DNA from: Alphaproteobacteria bacterium
GTDB lineage: Bacteria; Pseudomonadota; Alphaproteobacteria; Thalassobaculales; Thalassobaculaceae
DNA: 17,669 bases
Assembly (NCBI GenBank): GCA_028822575.1
Contig: JAPKDN010000013.1
Span: 1-17,669, forward strand
Reading direction: 5' to 3'
A program made the translations under genes and the position numbers. The notes under the pieces are model-generated. The model worked only from the letters and a program-made list of their open reading frames with translations. It searched no databases and had not been told where the DNA came from. Below are positions 1-7,818 of this stretch, piece after piece (the first letter of the stretch is position 1; each line of letters starts with the position of its first letter).

Positions 1-192
1 GTGGATGCGCGCCAAACGAATGGTGACGCGGATTAAGGGTGGCGCCCTGTTCGATTCTCGGCAACCACGATAGCCGGTTTCACTTCACAGGTTACGTCGA
101 TTGCCCCTGATAGGGTTAAGGTTTGAACAGAGAAGCGCTAACCTCGCGCAACGCCACGTCATGGCTGGTGAACTGTTCCAAGGAATTCAACA

Positions 193-1275
193 ATGACGAC
201 TGCATCGTCCGCTCTTGCCCGCGCCCATGCCTTCTGTGAAGCATTCAGTTTGCGGGTGCCGATCCTGATGGCGCCGATGGCCGGTGCATGCCCACCGGCA
301 TTGGGGGCCTCGGTCGCGAATGCAGGCGGCATGGGCGCCTGCGGTACCTTGCTAATGGACCCGGATGCCATTGCAAGCTGGGTAAGCACCTTTCGCGCCT
401 CCAGCAATGGTGGCTTTCAGCTTAATCTTTGGATACCGGACCCGGCGCCGATCCGCGATGCCGATAACGAGACGGCGGTTCGCACGTTCCTGGGGCAATG
501 GGGCCCGGATGTCGCGACCGACGCGGGAGACGCGGCGCCGATGGATTTCGACGCCCAATGCGACGCCATGCTCGCCGCCGGTCCGACGGTGATCTCGTCG
601 ATCATGGGCTTGTACCCGGAGCCCTTCGTCGCCCGGATGAAAGCCCAGGGCGTCAAATGGTTCGCCACCGTCACCACCGTTGCCGAAGCCAGGGCGGCAG
701 CCGATGCCGGAGCGGATGTGATCGTCGCCCAGGGTATGGAAGCTGGCGGTCATCGCGGCGCCTTCGAAGCGGACCAGGCGGAACGCGCACTGGTGGGGCT
801 GTTCTCGCTTGTGCCGGCGGTGTACGACGCGGTGGAACTTCCAGTGGTGGCGACCGGCGGGATCGCCGATGCGCGCGGCGTCGCGGCGGCACTGATGTTG
901 GGAGCGTCGGCGGCGCAGATCGGCACCGGATTGTTACGCACGCCGGAAGCCGCTCTCCTACCGGCCTGGGCGGATGCGATCGGTCATACGGCGCCGGAAG
1001 ATACCGTTGTCACGCGTGCCTTCTCCGGTCGCCCCGGCCGCAGTGTGGCCACCGCCTATGCCCGCTCGGCCAACAGCCCTGAGACACCCGACCCGGCACC
1101 GTATCCGGTTCAGCGCGGCCTTACCGGCGCCATGCGCGCCGAGGGTGCCAAGAACGACAACATCGATCTGGTCCAGGCTTGGGCCGGCCAATCGGCAAGC
1201 CTCGCCAAAGCCCAGCCCGCCACCGATCTGGTGCGTGATATCTGGGCCAAAGCGGAAGCCATGCTGGGCTCCTGA
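193..1275 (+). CDS. Nitronate monooxygenase family (FMN-dependent, NMO/2-nitropropane dioxygenase-like)
   Basis: A 360-residue TIM-barrel flavoprotein of the nitronate monooxygenase family. Members oxidise alkyl nitronates such as propionate 3-nitronate to carbonyl compounds and nitrite using FMN and O2 in the cytoplasm. Seen: an N-terminal beta strand with MAPMAGA at residues 26-32; an EAGGHRG motif at 183-189 whose His187 corresponds to the conserved catalytic base of class I enzymes; and the phosphate-binding region with ATGGIAD at 220-226 followed by the LGASAAQIGTGLL stretch at 236-248. Length is normal for the family. The ATG is preceded by AAGGAA (180-185), 7 nt away. It is monocistronic and convergent with the CDF transporter. 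Some homologues are annotated only as NAD(P)H-dependent flavin oxidoreductases, and the true substrate cannot be read from sequence. Confidence 0.9.
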   Translation: MTTASSALARAHAFCEAFSLRVPILMAPMAGACPPALGASVANAGGMGACGTLLMDPDAIASWVSTFRASSNGGFQLNLWIPDPAPIRDADNETAVRTFLGQWGPDVATDAGDAAPMDFDAQCDAMLAAGPTVISSIMGLYPEPFVARMKAQGVKWFATVTTVAEARAAADAGADVIVAQGMEAGGHRGAFEADQAERALVGLFSLVPAVYDAVELPVVATGGIADARGVAAALMLGASAAQIGTGLLRTPEAALLPAWADAIGHTAPEDTVVTRAFSGRPGRSVATAYARSANSPETPDPAPYPVQRGLTGAMRAEGAKNDNIDLVQAWAGQSASLAKAQPATDLVRDIWAKAEAMLGS

Positions 1276-1297
1276 CCCCGCGCGGGCACGCAAGATA

Positions 1298-1936
1298 TCA
1301 AACTGAGGCCATCCCGATCTTCTCTTGCTTTAACTCGGCGAACGCGCGGCGGATGATTTCACTCGCCGACCAGCAGAACAGACCGGCCATGGCGCCAGCG
1401 ATCACAAGGTCGGGAATGCCGGAATTTGTGAAGTAAACCAACCCCGCCGCCGCCACGACGCCGAGGTTACCGATCGCGTCGTTCCTGCTGCACAGCCAGA
1501 CCGAACGGACATTGGCGTCGCCGTCCTTGTAACGCATCAGCAACAATACGCTGGCCACATTCGCGGCGAAGGCGAGCAGTCCAATTGCCCCCATCAGTGA
1601 CGCTTCGGGCACCCCGAGCACCAGGACTTGATAGATGGTCGAACCCAACACCCAAAGCCCCATCACCGCCAACGATAACCCCTTGGCCAAGGCGGCCAGG
1701 GCTCTGGTGCGGCCCGCCCGGCCGATCGCCCAGAGGCTAATTCCGTAAGTCACGCTATCAGCGAGGAAGTCCAGCGCATCGGCCTTGAGGGCCTGTGAAC
1801 CCGCGCGGTGTCCGGCCATCGTTTCGACCAGGAACATCGCACCGTTGATGGCGAGCACCGCCCAAAGAACCCGTCGATACGGTGCCGACATACCGTCAAA
1901 AGCCACGTCTTCATGTCCGCCACATCCAGCCATCAC
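1298..1936 (-). CDS. Short CDF-type cation efflux transporter, divergent to MerR regulator
   Basis: A 212-residue inner-membrane protein of the cation diffusion facilitator type, expected to export divalent metal by proton antiport. About six hydrophobic segments are visible (roughly residues 22-42, 49-72, 84-107, 114-134, 150-167, 172-190). The metal-site helix 2 carries Asp53, Asp56 and Asp60, i.e. DxxxD where zinc transporters usually have HxxxD. Helix 5 has Cys149 and Asp153 (CxxxD). The protein stops soon after the last membrane segment, so it lacks the cytoplasmic C-terminal dimerisation domain of ~300-residue CDFs. The N terminus is Cys/His-bearing (CGGHED). The start is GTG at 1936 or the ATG immediately after it (1933); the ribosome site is weak either way. 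It diverges from the MerR-type gene across a 19-bp dyad, which supports metal-induced expression. Metal specificity (Zn, Cd, Co or other) is not determined. Confidence 0.8.
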   Translation of the reverse strand: MMAGCGGHEDVAFDGMSAPYRRVLWAVLAINGAMFLVETMAGHRAGSQALKADALDFLADSVTYGISLWAIGRAGRTRALAALAKGLSLAVMGLWVLGSTIYQVLVLGVPEASLMGAIGLLAFAANVASVLLLMRYKDGDANVRSVWLCSRNDAIGNLGVVAAAGLVYFTNSGIPDLVIAGAMAGLFCWSASEIIRRAFAELKQEKIGMASV

Positions 1937-1961
1937 CTGTCTCGCTTATCGGTTTCCGTTG

Positions 1962-2007
1962 TTGGTGAGACTAATGTGGGAGCTATACTGACTATAGGTT
2001 CAAGGGG
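1962..2007 (+). promoter_or_regulatory. Divergent merR/CDF promoter region with 19-bp operator dyad
   Basis: An almost perfect 19-bp dyad, AGCTATACTGACTATAGGT, occupies 1981-1999, centred at 1990. It resembles operators of ZntR/CadR-type MerR regulators. On the plus strand TTGGTG (1962-1967) and TATACT (1984-1989) are spaced 16 nt and could be the -35/-10 of the regulator gene, so its -10 lies inside the dyad, which fits autorepression. On the minus strand TTGAAC abuts the dyad and could be the -35 of the transporter promoter, with the long spacer typical of MerR-activated promoters. Its -10 is not obvious. An AAGGGG ribosome site sits at 2002-2007. Confidence 0.6.
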
Positions 2008-2011
2008 AAAA

Positions 2012-2452
2012 ATGATGGTCGTGAAACAAGGCATTGGCGACGCGGCCCGGCGCTCGGGCTGTTCTGTTCAGACCATCCGCTATTATGAGCGGATCAACAT
2101 GGTCGCGCCGCCCATTCGGACATCCGGCAACCAGCGGGTCTATGACGATAACGCAATCGATCGCCTAACCTTCATACGTCACGCCCGCGCATTGGGTTTT
2201 GGTCTCGACGCGATACGCGAACTGATGAGTCTTTCAGCCAACCCGGACCGGGATTGCACTCAAATCGATGCGATCGCCAAAACCCATCTCGAAGCGGTTC
2301 AACAGCGGATTGGTCAGCTGCGGGTCCTGGAAGCGGAATTGAAGCGCATGGTCGAGGCCTGCGCACATCGAACCGTCTCACAATGTCGAGTGGTCCAGGT
2401 ACTATCGGATCACGAAATATGCGCCGGCGAGCATCCGGCGATGGATGGGTAG
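2012..2452 (+). CDS. MerR-family metal-responsive regulator (ZntR/CadR-like)
   Basis: A 146-residue cytoplasmic DNA-binding regulator. The N-terminal winged helix-turn-helix spans about residues 7-75 (IGDAARRSG, TIRYYE, NQRVY, FIRHARALGF), followed by a dimerisation coiled coil at ~84-115. Metal-ligand-like residues sit where ZntR has them: Cys82 before the long helix, then Cys117, His119 and Cys125 in the metal-binding loop, with Cys137 and His141 near the end. This pattern favours Zn/Cd/Pb sensing over copper, but that is inference. I chose ATG 2012 (or ATG 2015), because AAGGGG at 2002-2007 serves it; an upstream ATG in the same frame at 1808 would run antisense through the transporter gene. 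Divergent from the CDF transporter, its probable target. Confidence 0.88.
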   Translation: MMVVKQGIGDAARRSGCSVQTIRYYERINMVAPPIRTSGNQRVYDDNAIDRLTFIRHARALGFGLDAIRELMSLSANPDRDCTQIDAIAKTHLEAVQQRIGQLRVLEAELKRMVEACAHRTVSQCRVVQVLSDHEICAGEHPAMDG

Positions 2453-2577
2453 GTTCGGGCCGTCATCCATACGGAAACAACCCAGATGCCATTGGGGTGT
2501 CGGCGCCTCAGGCTTGCGTCACACAGCCTTACGCCGTATGCACGGATAAGCTATTTCCATGCAAGCGGGGATCAATC

Positions 2578-3039
2578 ATGAGCGCCTTGTCCGTCTATCT
2601 TTCCGGTGAAATCCACAGCAATTGGCGGGAGAAAATTCAATCCGGCAGTCAATCTAATGGCCTGGAAATCGATTTCAACGCCCCCGTCACTCATCACGAA
2701 AGCAGTGATGATTGCGGCGTCGCCATTCTTGGCGGCGAGGACAATCCGTTCTGGAAGGACCACAAGGGCGCCAAGATCAACGCCATCCGCACGCGCACCC
2801 TGATCGAGCGGTCGGATGTGGTCGTGGTCCGGTTCGGTGATAAGTACAAGCAATGGAACGCCGCCTTCGATGCCGGCTATGCTGCCGCGTTGGGCAAACC
2901 GGTGATCGTACTGCACGACCTGGCGCTAACCCATGCCCTGAAGGAAGTCGATGCCGCCGCGCTCGCTGTCGCCGAGACACCGGAGCAGGTCGTATCGATC
3001 CTAGCTTATGTGTTGAACGGCGAGCTTAAGGTCGCTTGA
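2578..3039 (+). CDS. ytoQ: YtoQ family protein (nucleoside 2-deoxyribosyltransferase-like fold)
   Basis: A 153-residue protein matching the YtoQ family in length and layout. It has an N-terminal VYLSGEIHSNWR segment (residues 6-17), a central acidic GGEDNPFWKDHKGAKIN stretch, a DVVVVRFGDKYKQWNAAFDAGYA core and a C-terminal PVIVLHD strand. The family resembles nucleoside 2-deoxyribosyltransferases and other small Rossmann-like nucleotide-binding proteins, but its biochemical role is not established. The start at 2578 follows AAGCGGGG, and the frame stays open upstream as far as 2254 without a plausible ribosome site. The next gene (broken cupin) begins 2 nt after its stop, so they form an operon. 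Confidence 0.85.
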   Translation: MSALSVYLSGEIHSNWREKIQSGSQSNGLEIDFNAPVTHHESSDDCGVAILGGEDNPFWKDHKGAKINAIRTRTLIERSDVVVVRFGDKYKQWNAAFDAGYAAALGKPVIVLHDLALTHALKEVDAAALAVAETPEQVVSILAYVLNGELKVA

Positions 3040-3041
3040 TC

Positions 3042-3415
3042 ATGGGGCCCGGCAAGATCAATCTCAACTTCCATCACATGGATACAACCGGCGGCTTCAC
3101 CACCGGGCCGGACAATCCACTGATCCATGTGAAGTTCCTCGACAATAGCCTGGATATGACCAAGAAAACCTTTGTGTGCAATCGGTTTCTGCGCGTCGAC
3201 GCGGGATATTGGACGCCGGAAGCGCACGCGCATGCCTATTGAGAAGAGCTGTATATCCTGGAAGGTGACATCATCTCCATCGACGCTGATGGAGAACGGG
3301 CTCATAAACGCCGGGCTAAGCCAGTCAGCCTCTGAGCATCATGCACAACCCGGTGCGGACCGAGGGTGGGTGTCTGTTTCTAGAATCCAACTGGGACAAC
3401 AGCGAGGCCAACTGA
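3042..3415 (+). pseudogene. Degenerate cupin-domain protein (nonsense codon plus frameshift)
   Basis: The first segment encodes 66 residues ending WTPEAHAHAY before TGA at 3240-3242. The same frame continues directly with EELYILEGDIISIDADGER, which is the classic cupin beta-hairpin (histidines followed by E..YILEGD). It then ends at a second stop near 3333-3335. A different frame (shifted by one) encodes HNPVRTEGGCLFLESNWD and stops at 3413-3415, which looks like the C-terminal strand of small cupin or ChrR-cupin-like proteins. Read together the pieces make one protein of about 120 residues with a premature stop and an indel between ~3300 and 3340. It begins 2 nt after the ytoQ stop with a possible AAGG ribosome site. 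Function of the intact form is unknown. Sequencing error is an alternative explanation for the breaks. Confidence 0.65.
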
Positions 3416-3417
3416 TC

Positions 3418-4110
3418 TCAGGCGCTATCATCCACCTCGGCTCCGGCGCCGCTGCGTGACAGGGCGCTAGCTGGGACCAGGACATTTTTCGCGGCCTGCT
3501 TGATCAGTGCCCAATCCATGGGATCCACGACCAGGCCGCGCTGAAGTGACTGAGCATAAATGCCCGCGAGCCGTCGTCCATCCTTGGGTGATAGTGGCTT
3601 ACCGGCTCGGATCGTAACAGTGGCAGGCGTGCGCACGGTCCGAATATCCAAAGAGAGCGCAGCCAAGCCACCCCCGCATTTAGCGGTGCTTTTTCCGCGG
3701 CCGGCACCCCAGGAAACCGTCAGCGCCAGCCCATCAATTGACCGGCGCGCCGCCTCGGCCATGACAAGCATGGGGGCCGCGCACTCCAGCACTTGGACAG
3801 TTCGACCCTCAACCGCCCAATCCAGGGCGCCGGGCGCCAACAACACGCCGGATGGATCTTCAGCCGTTATCGTCGCGGTCCGGCCATCATCATCGATCTG
3901 GGGCATTGACCAGATCACTTCACCGCCAAACCGTTCCAACTCTCCAGCCAGGATCCCAACCCCACCCAACCCCCGCGCTTCAAGCCAGGCGACATTCGAC
4001 GCTGCGTCATAGTCAAGTCCGGGCGGCAGGCCCAGCCCTTCCAAAGCCTTGAAGCATGTTTGGTGCACCTCGGCATGGGAAACCTGCAAGGGTGTGCCGG
4101 CATCGCTCAT
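3418..4110 (-). CDS. DUF3726 domain protein, last gene of dipeptidase operon
   Basis: A 230-residue soluble protein without signal peptide or membrane segment. The layout is that of DUF3726: an N-terminal helix (VHQTCFKALEGLG) followed by a WLEARGLGGVGIL stretch near residues 46-58, and a C-terminal half with VTIRAGKPLSPKDGRRL and ending LVPASALSRSGAGAEV. The family has no known biochemical role to my knowledge. Its ATG overlaps the TGA of the upstream gene (ATGA, 4107-4110), indicating translational coupling and probably stoichiometric production with the 570-residue partner. It ends 3 bp from the convergent cupin pseudogene. The domain assignment is from recall of the family pattern, not a search. 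Confidence 0.7.
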   Translation of the reverse strand: MSDAGTPLQVSHAEVHQTCFKALEGLGLPPGLDYDAASNVAWLEARGLGGVGILAGELERFGGEVIWSMPQIDDDGRTATITAEDPSGVLLAPGALDWAVEGRTVQVLECAAPMLVMAEAARRSIDGLALTVSWGAGRGKSTAKCGGGLAALSLDIRTVRTPATVTIRAGKPLSPKDGRRLAGIYAQSLQRGLVVDPMDWALIKQAAKNVLVPASALSRSGAGAEVDDSA

Positions 4111-5819
4111 GCTCCCAACCCCTCAACGAGTATCGGGAACGCCCAATCATCGACGTCTTTTGCGCTTAAACCAACTGCCAACGGCGCCCCCTGGAACATG
4201 GCGACACGAGTCCAAAGATCAGACTTCGGATCGAATTTAGTGGCGCCGAACATCGAGAGCTTGCAGCGTAGCAGATCGATCGGACGACAGGCCGCATCGA
4301 TCAGATTGTCTTGGAATTCTGCATAGGAGAAGTCGGCAAGGCTCTGAATTCTACGGGTGGTTTGGCGCCACTCGGGAAAGGCCATCAGAAATTCGGCCAC
4401 CGTCGCGGCCAACATGTCGGCATCTTGCTTCACAAGCACATCGTGTAGCGCAGCGGCATCCCGGGCAATGGCGATCCGCATCTCCTTATCCGCGCCAGGC
4501 TGTCTGAATCGCCACCCCAGCCTGGGTTCTTCTTTTTCCTCCGAACGATACCAGAACCGCGCATTGGCTGTTTCGGTTGCGAAATCGAATTTCAGCGCCC
4601 AGTCATAGCGTTGATTTATCAGATCAAGCAGTCTCGCCAGGCTCATCGCCGGTTCGAGCGTCATCGTCTCAGGCGAGCCCATCCAATCTTCCAAACCATC
4701 AACCAAATCTGGATACAATTCGATGATTAGACTGTTAAGAAACTCCTGGGCTTCCAGCCCGAGCTCCGCTCCAGCCCAGCGGACCAATCCGTCCCATAGC
4801 CCGGTGCGTTCCATCGCAGCCTCGGTGGCGCGCAACTTCTCCAGATGGTCGAGCAATTCGGCGCAGCGCCGTTGTTGCTCGGGATCCGAGGTCGGCCATT
4901 GCCGGACATGGACCGCGGCCTTCATCAGCAGGACACGAAACCGTTCGACGATCTCGGTTGCCGGCGATCCAACCGCGCATACTCTGGCGAGAGCGGTCTC
5001 TCGCGCCACGATCCAACTATTGATCAATTTTGGATGGCCAATCAGAAAGGGCGCCATACCAAGCCCGGTCGCGTTGCCCACGCCCAATGCTCTCTTTAAC
5101 CCCTCATCCATTGGCATAAATGTCTCAGGTGTGCGCCGTTCGGCGATGTGCTCTACCCAATCCAGGCTGAATTGCCGCACCATGTAAACACACAGCATCT
5201 CCGCTTGGAATGGTGGGCCGAAAACACCAAGCGCCTGGACTTGATCCAGATCCGCTAGACCAAACTTGCCATTGCCATAGACCGCCGTCGTGCGAACCAG
5301 ATACCCAACATCAAGAATTTTTGAGCGATCCGGCTGCCGTCCGGCGGCCAGCGCCTCGACCACGTGATCAAACAGACGTACACTTTTGTTGGCACGGCTC
5401 AGGACCATCTCGGCCGATGAGCAGCGGCCCGCCTCCTGCAGCGGGATGTTGGCTTTCAACCGCGCGAGTTGGGACAAGTCCGGCTGAACCGTCGTCAAAG
5501 TGAAGGTGGCGTCCCATTTTTCCGCGATCACACGGTCGGTTCGATCGGCGGCATCAAGATGATCAGCAAAGACCACGAACCAGACCGGCTCACCTGATGT
5601 GTCGGCCCGATAAACGGCCGTGCCAATGCCCACTTCGTCGAGATCGAACATCTCACGTTGAAAGCGCCAGTCCTCTCGCGCCATCCGACGCACCAAGGTC
5701 CGGGTAAAACTGATCCGCGTCGGGTGAAACGAGCCAACACGGTCCAGCCGCATCACCGTCTCCGGTGACCGCAAGGGCGCCGTCAAAATGCCCAAGGCTT
5801 GATCGGGCGGGGCGTTCAC
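4107..5819 (-). CDS. Uncharacterised 570-residue protein coupled to M19 dipeptidase homologue
   Basis: I do not recognise a named domain. The protein is soluble-looking (no signal peptide, no clear membrane helix). The N-terminal ~160 residues are mixed alpha/beta with an RISFTRTLVRRM stretch and a FVVFADHLDAADRTDRVIAEKWD region. A basic, Gly-rich KILDVGYLVRTTAVYGNGKFG patch lies near 195-215, followed by a long mostly helical C-terminal half. The start is GTG at 5819, whose G is also the last base of the upstream TAG stop (TAGTG), so translation is probably coupled. At the other end it overlaps the DUF3726 start by 4 nt. The arrangement argues that dipeptidase homologue, this protein and DUF3726 act in one process. 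A large enzyme subunit or a maturation factor are both possible; no catalytic motif is visible to me. Confidence 0.75.
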   Translation of the reverse strand: MNAPPDQALGILTAPLRSPETVMRLDRVGSFHPTRISFTRTLVRRMAREDWRFQREMFDLDEVGIGTAVYRADTSGEPVWFVVFADHLDAADRTDRVIAEKWDATFTLTTVQPDLSQLARLKANIPLQEAGRCSSAEMVLSRANKSVRLFDHVVEALAAGRQPDRSKILDVGYLVRTTAVYGNGKFGLADLDQVQALGVFGPPFQAEMLCVYMVRQFSLDWVEHIAERRTPETFMPMDEGLKRALGVGNATGLGMAPFLIGHPKLINSWIVARETALARVCAVGSPATEIVERFRVLLMKAAVHVRQWPTSDPEQQRRCAELLDHLEKLRATEAAMERTGLWDGLVRWAGAELGLEAQEFLNSLIIELYPDLVDGLEDWMGSPETMTLEPAMSLARLLDLINQRYDWALKFDFATETANARFWYRSEEKEEPRLGWRFRQPGADKEMRIAIARDAAALHDVLVKQDADMLAATVAEFLMAFPEWRQTTRRIQSLADFSYAEFQDNLIDAACRPIDLLRCKLSMFGATKFDPKSDLWTRVAMFQGAPLAVGLSAKDVDDWAFPILVEGLGA

Positions 5820-6817
5820 TACGCCGGTCCGAAATTCTCGTCAAAGAAACGGAGCCAGTTGAGTCCCATGACCTTGTCAACATCCTCAGACGAAAAGCCA
5901 TGAGCAGCGAGGCCGGCAGCAATATTGCCAAAATCACGATTGCCGGTGAACCAGGGCACTGGGTCAGGCCAACCGGTGTCGCTGGCCGAGCCTTCGCCAA
6001 AATCCATCTGCTTACTCCAGCGACCGTTCCGCATCCATTCAACCACCTCGTTGCCATGCCCTTGAACAAGGTCGGAGCCGATGCTGATTTGGTCCACCCC
6101 CATCAGATCCGCGGTCCGCGCGATCATCGAACAGAACTCTTCCAAGGTGCAGGCCGACTTGTCCTTCAGGTGGAACGGGTACATGGAGAAACCCATCATA
6201 CCGCCGCTCTCAGCTAGTGCCGTCATTAGCTCATCGGACTTGTTACGAAGCGCCGGATGCCAGGATTTCGGATTGGCGTGGGTGATGGTGATCGGCCGCT
6301 CGGACAATTCGATCGCGTGAAAGGTCGAGCGTTCGCTAGAATGTGACATATCAACAACCATGCCGACGCGATTCATCTCCCGGATCACCTGCTTGCCGAA
6401 CCTTGTAATCCCCGGGTCCTCGTCCTCGTAGCAACCGGTCGCACAGGCGCTTTGATTATTATAGCTAAGCTGCATGAAACGCACACCAAGGGTGTGCATG
6501 ATCTCGACCAGATCAATATCCTCCTCGATCGGCGAGCAATGTTGGAAGGCAAATGTGATGGCGGTCTTGTTTTGCGTTTTTGCCAGGCGCACATCATCGG
6601 CCGTTCGGGCTTGCATGATCAGGTCGGCGTTCTGCTCGAACAATCGGTTCCACTTGCCGATTTCCGACAGGGTTTCGCGCGCGGTTTCCCAATAGACGAT
6701 GGTGACGTTGACGCAGGTCACGCCTCCATCTCGCATCTCTTGAAAAACCGAGCGATCCCACTTGGCGTATTGGGCGCCGTCAATGATGAAACCGGTATAG
6801 GGTTGAGGGTTGGACAT
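5819..6817 (-). CDS. M19 (membrane dipeptidase) family protein with altered metal site
   Basis: A 332-residue amidohydrolase-fold protein of the renal/membrane dipeptidase (M19) family. Seen: MSH with His159 and ITHAN with His180, corresponding to the conserved beta-metal histidines; RNKSDE at 191-196; and IGSD with Asp249, the general acid/base position. Not seen: the N-terminal HxD pair (here FIIDGAQYAKWD), and the bridging Glu, replaced by Gln92 in AFAFQ... context. The active site therefore differs from typical dipeptidases; related variants exist near dimethylglycine genes in Pseudomonas, from memory. ATG 6817 is preferred over an in-frame upstream ATG at 6862 because AGAGGTCA lies just before it. 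There is no convincing signal peptide, so a cytoplasmic location is likely. First gene of a three-gene operon; the substrate is unknown. Confidence 0.85.
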   Translation of the reverse strand: MSNPQPYTGFIIDGAQYAKWDRSVFQEMRDGGVTCVNVTIVYWETARETLSEIGKWNRLFEQNADLIMQARTADDVRLAKTQNKTAITFAFQHCSPIEEDIDLVEIMHTLGVRFMQLSYNNQSACATGCYEDEDPGITRFGKQVIREMNRVGMVVDMSHSSERSTFHAIELSERPITITHANPKSWHPALRNKSDELMTALAESGGMMGFSMYPFHLKDKSACTLEEFCSMIARTADLMGVDQISIGSDLVQGHGNEVVEWMRNGRWSKQMDFGEGSASDTGWPDPVPWFTGNRDFGNIAAGLAAHGFSSEDVDKVMGLNWLRFFDENFGPA

Positions 6818-6885
6818 GATTGACCTCTGGAAAAATATACAGGGCGGTAAACTGACAGGCACGGGTCGGCTTGTCGTGGCCCACT

Positions 6886-7818
6886 TTATACCGCGTCGTT
6901 CAAACGCCAGTCATAGTCGACATCGTGGATCTTGCCAATCGTCTGAATTACCCCGCGTTTTTCCGCGTCGAGATATCCCAGAATATGATCTAGGACCGCA
7001 GAATCACTACCGCCAAAATCCGTGTAGAACCAATCATAGATGCGTGACGCGGTAACCTGGCCGTTGGTCGCACGGACCCCGCTTGAACTGTTGATGAACG
7101 CGATCGCAGCCTGGGTTAACCTCCCGTCCAACGAAGCACCGACATAGGCCGATGTCGCGAGGCGGGGGCAGCCTATCGAAGCGCAGTTGAGGGCGTAATG
7201 CGCTCGGGCATCGCGCCAGATCGGCCTGATGATGCGGTGTTCAATATCATTCAGGCTTATCGTCTCGCCCTCGATCGTTATTAGTTTCTTTTCCCAGGGG
7301 CCGGTCGCGAACAGACCGGGAGAGATCTTGATGTCTCGAATCGAGGTGACGGGATAGTGGTCGAGCACGACTTGCACGGTCAGTGCGTTGTAGAGGTTGA
7401 TCCAATAGGCCAGTTGCTCGTCACGGGAATGATTACTGATAGAGACTTCGCCAAGGGCCCCTAAATATCGATCGAGTGCGGCGCGGTCGGCGTGAGTCAC
7501 ACCGGCATAGCGCACTCGAGTAGAATCCTCGGGGCCAGGCAGGACATAGCGCAAGAGAAAGTCATTCCACGCACCGTGATCTATGCGCTCGGTGTTGTCT
7601 GGATTATGTGCGCTCCACCGTTCCCAAAGATCCGCGTTGGGGGCCAAAAGACGCTCCAGGGTCGCGAACCCACCACAGATGAAGAACGCCAGAGAGACTG
7701 AAATTAGTCGTACCACCACCCGGCTAGCGGAACGTAATCGCGCCCGTGGTTCCGATGATTTGGAATTTAACTTGGGCTGCCAAAGCCAGACGCGGTGCCT
7801 CCCCCGCCCGACCATCAC
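6886..7818 (-). CDS. DUF547 domain protein with N-terminal membrane anchor
   Basis: A 310-residue protein with a basic N terminus and a single hydrophobic segment at about residues 34-51. This suggests a membrane-anchored or secreted protein with the bulk in the periplasm. The DUF547 core is recognisable: LAYWINLYNALT at 136-147, an INL/ISLNDIEHRIIRP segment around 188-199, and HYALNCASIGCPRL at 207-220 with its paired cysteines. The domain resembles papain-like/transglutaminase-like folds in some descriptions, but its activity is unsettled. The start is GTG 7818 immediately followed by ATG 7815. GTGA overlaps the stop of the upstream hydroxylase gene, so the two are coupled. It may modify or stabilise the product of that hydroxylase; this is inference. 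Confidence 0.8.
   Translation of the reverse strand: MMVGRGRHRVWLWQPKLNSKSSEPRARLRSASRVVVRLISVSLAFFICGGFATLERLLAPNADLWERWSAHNPDNTERIDHGAWNDFLLRYVLPGPEDSTRVRYAGVTHADRAALDRYLGALGEVSISNHSRDEQLAYWINLYNALTVQVVLDHYPVTSIRDIKISPGLFATGPWEKKLITIEGETISLNDIEHRIIRPIWRDARAHYALNCASIGCPRLATSAYVGASLDGRLTQAAIAFINSSSGVRATNGQVTASRIYDWFYTDFGGSDSAVLDHILGYLDAEKRGVIQTIGKIHDVDYDWRLNDAV

Noticed and set aside
2..73. Short open frame at the left edge (WMRAKRMVTRIKGG...) that could be the end of an upstream gene
   Set aside because: Only 23 codons visible and no recognisable family, so it cannot be told from chance.
498..1082. 194-residue ORF on plus strand inside the nitronate monooxygenase gene
   Set aside because: It is a shifted-frame shadow with Arg/Gly-rich composition and no ribosome site. 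The NMO frame has clear family motifs.
1276..1297. CCCGCGCGGG palindrome between the convergent NMO and CDF genes as a terminator
   Set aside because: No room for a loop and no T run on either strand.
2254..2577. Upstream extension of the ytoQ frame overlapping the MerR gene
   Set aside because: The extension runs out of frame through the MerR coding sequence, lacks a ribosome site and is not part of the YtoQ family layout.
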